From the NCBI GenBank assembly GCA_026724425.1, contig JAIUCV010000655.1, forward strand, positions 248,001 through 312,000: a stretch of DNA of 64,000 nucleotides. Direction: 5' to 3'. Positions 59,453-64,000 of this stretch are shown here, one piece after another. Each line of letters begins with the position of its first letter. Position 1 is the first letter of the stretch. A model generated the notes under the pieces. That model was not told where the DNA came from. It did not search any database and saw only the letters and a list, made by a program, of their open reading frames with translations. Source of the stretch: Erythrophleum ivorense (lineage: Eukaryota; Streptophyta; Magnoliopsida; Fabales; Fabaceae). Both the position numbers and the translations under genes were made by a program.

Positions 59453-60291
59453 TCAACACTTGACTTCCTTTAACCCATTTGCTAGGTAGATAAATGTTGG
59501 ATCAGTAGCAACTTCCTTGTAGTATGCAAACACCGTGCTACCATCATCGTGCATGCTCTTCCCCCTAAAACTGCCACATCGAAACTCGACCATTACCATT
59601 TATGTGATAAAGAAAATGACTAAATTATTAGTAACCAAAACAATAAAAATAAAATTAGGGAACATGAAAGACAATGAGAGAGCACAAACAATTGGAGGTC
59701 ACTGAGCTTTGAGAGGAGGTGCTTAGTTGCTCCCTCAATGTGCTTCTTAAACAACTCTTATTTCTCTGGCTCTAATTTGGGTGTCAACAACTTAATATGT
59801 CTCTTCATGAAAGAAACAAACTGCTTCTTATCAAAAGCTGGTTGCTCCTAAAAACGCAAGAGAACAAAGACAATTCAATTTACACCAGAAGAATGACAAT
59901 TCATGGTTAACAAAGCAAAGGAAAATCTTCCTTACCTGAAGCCTGAAAGTGTCAACAATATCGACTACTTTAACGGCTTGATCGTCAACACCTTCATCCT
60001 CTTCCCCACCTTCTGCAGAAGGGTTAGCACCAATATCTACATTGATTGCCCCTTGAACAAGCCACTGCCAGAAGCCACATTAAATAATAAAGTTAAGGCA
60101 TAACAAAGCACATAGTACTTCATACCTACTACTTAATTGTGAGCTATATATATATAGATGTAATAAAGATGTGATGTAAGGAAATAGGGAATCTATATTA
60201 TGTAAATAATTTCCAACCTTCCCTTCCATTTCCCATAGCATTCCATTCTCAATTTCCTTATATGGGAACGAGTCAGAGAGAAGCTCATCAC
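59453..60291 (-). pseudogene. TCTP2: TCTP gene, exons 2-5 only, one nonsense codon
   Basis: On - the exons are 60291-60218, 60064-59936, 59847-59690 and 59570-59453, with GT-AG introns and continuous phase. They carry GDELLSDSFPYKEIENG, the TCTP signature IGANPSAEGGE, FRLQ then EQPAFDKKQFV, and the C-terminal segment FAYYKE...NGLKEVKC followed by TGA. TCTP is a small cytosolic protein linked to growth and the TOR/GTPase pathway. Two defects are visible. First, exon 4 reads EPEK-stop-ELFKKHIEG: a TAA where relatives have a Gln codon (CAA), so the product would stop at about two thirds of its length. Second, exon 1 (MLVYQDLLT in the family) is not found between exon 2 and the copia LTR about 570 bases away. 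Elsewhere the coding text is excellent, so inactivation is recent or the truncated product is tolerated. It sits in the At3g05540 (TCTP2) position. Confidence 0.88.
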
Positions 60292-60863
60292 CTGTGACAT
60301 TCATCAAAAGAAAGAAGCTCAAAGAGCATAAGCATTTGAAGATTATTATGTTTTCAGCAGTATTTATTCATGGCTCAGTTGTCACAAACAAACAATATTT
60401 CTAAATCTTAGAACTCCGACTATCAAAATAAGGATCACGCCAAATATATGATCTAGCTAACGACCAAAATAACACATTCTCAGCAAATAGGCCATTAGTC
60501 TTTAAGACGGAATGAATGCAACTATCAATGCATATAAGCTCTTTGATGAAAGCAAAATAATAATTATTATTAGTATAATTATTATTTTGTCACAAGTCCA
60601 GGAAGCATAATTTCGTGCAACCACTAACTAATCCAACTTAAACTAGGGCTCGTGACAAAAAATAAGAGGAAGCAGGAACCATGGTTAATTTCAAACACAA
60701 ACAGGACGAAAACTACATCTTTGTGCTTCTCTTTTACTAAAAAGCTTCCATAGATTTCCTCTTTTTTGGGACCTAAAGAATATTCTATTACTTTAACTAA
60801 TTATATAACCCAATTAATCGCTTGCAAAAGATTGGTGTAAGGAAAAACAAAATTGGGCCGCTA

Positions 60864-61268
60864 TGTTAGTCTAGAATGTTAGTGTACATAGGATATATAA
60901 ACAACCTATAAAGTATATCCAAGATACAAAAATAGAATAAAAACTTGACCTCCAGCCATTGCAAGTTTGAAAGAACTTTTCTGTATCTTGTAGCCATTAT
61001 ATGCTTACAAGAAGCTTTCAAACTCTTGTTTTTATTAAATGATGGTGTGTAGCGATGTAAAAACGAGTTCAGGGACCCTGTATTTATAGACAAACTCTTT
61101 CAACTGCAATTCCATCATGTTGCCAAAAAAGATGTATCGTGCAGAAGTGGGATATATACGTTTTGATTCATCCCATGAAGCATATGATTTTCGGGCCATA
61201 TTGAGTTGTTGCATGCCAACGTGTTTTGTTACCACGTTCTGCATTATTTTCACGCTCTGCATGCAACA
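60864..61268 (-). mobile_element. 3' LTR of the Ty1/copia element, same orientation as TCTP
   Basis: Read on -, a purine-rich stretch (GAGAGAATGTGGGA, complement of 61269-61282) is followed by TGTTGCATGC. The LTR runs about 405 bases to ACTAACA, giving TGTT...AACA ends. It contains a TATA box and a leader-like region. It lies downstream of the copia pol 3' end as an LTR should. The exact ends rest on this pattern alone; a start at 61275 and an end at 60877 are also possible. Confidence 0.6.
61079..61090 (-). promoter_or_regulatory. TATA box of the copia LTR
   Basis: On - the sequence CTATAAATACAGGG is a strong plant TATA box. It lies near the middle of the inferred LTR, as expected for the U3/R border. 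Transcription from it would run left toward TCTP exons 2-5. Confidence 0.55.
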
Positions 61269-61583
61269 TCCCACATTCTCTCACTTAGTTCAAAAATCTT
61301 TATTCATAATGGCTTCTTAAGTTTCAAATATTTAATTGAAACAAAAATGCACGAATCATAACAGCAGTTCCTCTATAAGTGAGTGATACCTTCCATGAAT
61401 CACAATGCATTCTGTTTCCTTACCCACTATATATTAACTTTATGAATAAGTCATATACTTATTTTGGGTCCTCTTAATGTTGTTATTCTCAAACTTAATG
61501 TATACATATAAAATGAGAAAACAACTCAAATAAATAAAGGCTTTATTACAAATGATATATATATGTATATACATCAATGACAC

Positions 61584-64000
61584 AAAGTAAAACCAAGTCT
61601 CATTCTAGATAAATGATCCCTAAACATTACTGGTGGCATGTCTTTTGTTAAAGGATCAACAATTATCAATTTAGTGCTAATGTGTTCAATAACAACTTTA
61701 TTTTCTTTGACATGTTTCCCAAATTACTAAGTACTTAATGTCGATATGTTTATTTCGACTTCCACTTTTATTGTTCTTAGCCAAAAAAAAAAAATAGCAG
61801 TTGAGTTGTCACAATATATCTTCAATGGCTTATAAATAGTGTCAACGATTCTAAGCCTAAATATAAAGCACTTAAGTTAAACACCATGTGAAGTTATTTC
61901 AAAACAAGAAACGAAATCTGTCTCCATAGTAGAAGTAGCAGTCAAAGTTTGCTTCGCTCTCTTCCAAGATACGGCTCCGTCAGTTAATATGAAAATGTAG
62001 CTTGATATTGATTTTTGTGAATCAACGCATCCAGCAAAATCTGAATCTGAGTAGCCAACTGCCTCAAGATTTTCAGTACGTCAATACATCAACATGTATT
62101 TATTGGTACTCTTAAGATACCTTATTACCTTCTTTGTAGCTTTCCAATAATCTATACCTGAATTACTCTTATATCTGCCTAACATTCCAACTGCAAATGC
62201 AATGTCAGGTCTTGTGCAAATCTGAGCATACATAAAGCTTTCAACAACAGAAGCATATGGAATGTTATGCACCTATTCCTTTTCTAAATTGTTCTTCGGG
62301 CACTAATTCAAATTAAGTTTGTCACCCTTCACAATAGATGCTACACTTAGTAAACAATCTTTCATCTGAAATCTCTCCAAGACCTTATTAATATAAATTT
62401 CTTATGCCAGACTCCAAATACCTTGAGTTCTATCTTAATGGATCTTAATGCCAATGACATAAGATGCCTCACCTATATCCTTCATATCAAAATTCTTAGA
62501 GAGAAATTGTTTCACCTCATATAATAACCCCTTATCATTAGTTGCAAGTAATATGTCATCCACATATAGTACAAGGAAACAGATTTTACTCTCATTGACC
62601 TTCTAGTATATACATTGATCTATGATGTTTTCCATAAATCCATATGAGGAGATAACATTATGAAATTTTAAGTACCATTGGTGGGAGGCCTGTTTCAATC
62701 CATATATGAATTTCTTTAACTTGTACACCAAATGTCCACTTGCACTAGAAGGGAATCCTTCAGGTTGATTCATATATACCTTTTCCTCTAGTTCTCCATT
62801 GAGAAATTCCATCTTTACATCCATTTGATGTAGTTTCAAGTCAAAATGAGCAACTAATGTCATTATTATATGGAGAAAATCTTTCTTAGATACAGGAGAA
62901 AAGGTCTCCATATAATCGATTTCTTTTTTTTTTTTGAGTGAATCCTTTAACCACGAGTTGTGTTTTATATCTCTCGATGTTACTTAATGAGTCTCTTTTT
63001 GTTTTATAAACCTATTTGCATCCAATGGCCTTAGAGCCATTAGGCAACTTGACAAGATCTCAAACTCTATTAGACACTATAGATTCCATCTCTTCTTTCA
63101 TGGCATTGTGCCACAGTTTTGATTCTCTACAACTGATGGCGTGTGAAAATGTTTCAGAGTCATTCTCAACTTCTATATTGTAATCAGATTCTTGTAGATA
63201 TACAACATAATCATTAGAAATTGCTGACTTTCTCATCTTAATTGATCTTCTTAATGTTGACTCAACATTTTCTTGGGGAGCATGTTGTTCAACTATTTGT
63301 TTAACAGTCCTTATAGGCTGTTCATTAACTGGATCAACTTGGTCAATGTCAACAGGTTATGGATCCTGAATAATTGGTTGTTCAATGCCCGTTTAGACTT
63401 AAGGGACATAGATTAAAATCAATCTATCACTTGATGTAGGAGTTTGAATATCAAACTGATCTTTTTCATAACCTAAGTTTTGAGTTTGATCAACTCTCAC
63501 TGATCAAGTCATTCTCAAGAAATTTCGCATTCCTTGATTCCACAATCTTAGTACTATAAGATGAACAATAAAATCTGTAATCTTTAGATTTTTCAACATA
63601 GCCAATAAAGTAGTCACTAATGGTCTTAAGGTCTAACTTCTTTTTTTGTGGATTGTAAACCCTAACCTTATATGGGCATATCCAAACGTGCATATGTCTT
63701 AAATTCAGTTTCTAACCCTTGAATAACTCAAATGGTATCTTTTCAACAGTCTCAGTAGGAACTTGATTAAGAATATACACTACCATTTTAAGGGCTTCAA
63801 CCAACATGCTTCTTACCATGTCCAACAATATTTTGTTTCTCCTTTTAGCTACACCATTCTGGTCACACCATTCTGGTCAAGTGACCCAGGCATTGTGTAT
63901 TGGGTAACAATCTCATGTTCTTGAAGAAACGTAACAAATAGACCTGGTGCTTATCCATCTTCAGCATATCTACCATAATACTCATCACCTTTATCAAATC
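61584..64000 (-). mobile_element. Ty1/copia retrotransposon pol, decayed, continues past the window
   Basis: On - from the right edge: integrase C-terminal text (NGVAKRRNKILLDMVRSML near 63.75-63.86 kb; VYNPQKKKLDLKTI at 63.6 kb), reverse transcriptase (MDVKMEFLNGELEEKVYM, FIYGLKQA at 62.6-62.9 kb), the catalytic YVDD box (62555-62566), then RNase H text (CTRPDIAFAVGMLGRY at about 62.2 kb) and the C-terminal DPLTKDMPP (about 61.65 kb), ending at about 61585. The order IN-RT-RH identifies copia. Stops and frameshifts separate the parts, so it cannot make an intact polyprotein. The gag and the 5' LTR lie right of the window. Confidence 0.92.

Noticed and set aside
60866..61093. MATRYRKVLSNLQWLE frame as a replacement exon 1 of TCTP
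   Set aside because: The available donor sites give the wrong phase for exon 2 or an immediate stop. The sequence lies inside the inferred copia LTR.

Overview
The window is AT-rich plant nuclear DNA. The genes have short exons with GT-AG introns, and the gaps are filled with LTR retrotransposons, LINEs, a SINE tail and MITE-like foldback elements. The proteins (a RALF peptide, a plastid ClpR subunit, a plant REF/LDAP protein and a CXE-type carboxylesterase) point to a eudicot, probably a woody rosid. I cannot name the species.

Layout. 0-10.6 kb is gene-poor and contains an apparently complete 2.75 kb solo LTR with a 5-bp target duplication. 10.5-12.4 kb holds a small carboxylesterase cluster: two wrecked fragments and one intact gene. 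From 19 kb a string of well-preserved genes follows, nearly all on +: RALF22/23/33-type peptide (19.0 kb), lipid-droplet-associated REF-family protein (23.2-24.5), plastid CLPR3 (26.7-29.8), tafazzin-like lysophospholipid acyltransferase (33.4-37.5), actin capping protein alpha CPA (39.1-42.9), a tRNA-Glu(UUC) on - (49.9), the 26S proteasome ATPase RPT5A (52.9-56.8), and a broken TCTP gene on - (59.45-60.3). I assembled every spliced gene exon by exon; all reading frames close across the junctions, except for one nonsense codon in TCTP.

Apart from CLPR3, the gene order matches the Arabidopsis run At3g05490-At3g05500-At3g05510-At3g05520-At3g05530-At3g05540 (locus numbers from memory). This is therefore a conserved microsynteny block, expanded by transposons in the gaps. 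The genes do not form a pathway: they are housekeeping or signalling genes whose order has been inherited.

The most informative structures are transposon-made. (a) The 43.1-47.6 kb gap is an L1-type LINE split by an LTR retrotransposon that has itself lost most of its interior and nearly all of its 3' LTR. (b) The right edge (about 60.86-64 kb) is a Ty1/copia element on -, in the same orientation as TCTP. It appears to have landed in TCTP intron 1, separating exon 1 (not in the window) from exons 2-5. (c) A 38-bp copy of an acyltransferase splice acceptor plus exon start lies 3 kb upstream of the real one, fused to a foldback MITE. (d) An (AT)34 repeat sits almost directly against a 3' splice site of RPT5A. 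I found no CRISPR array, operon or clearly new multi-gene system.
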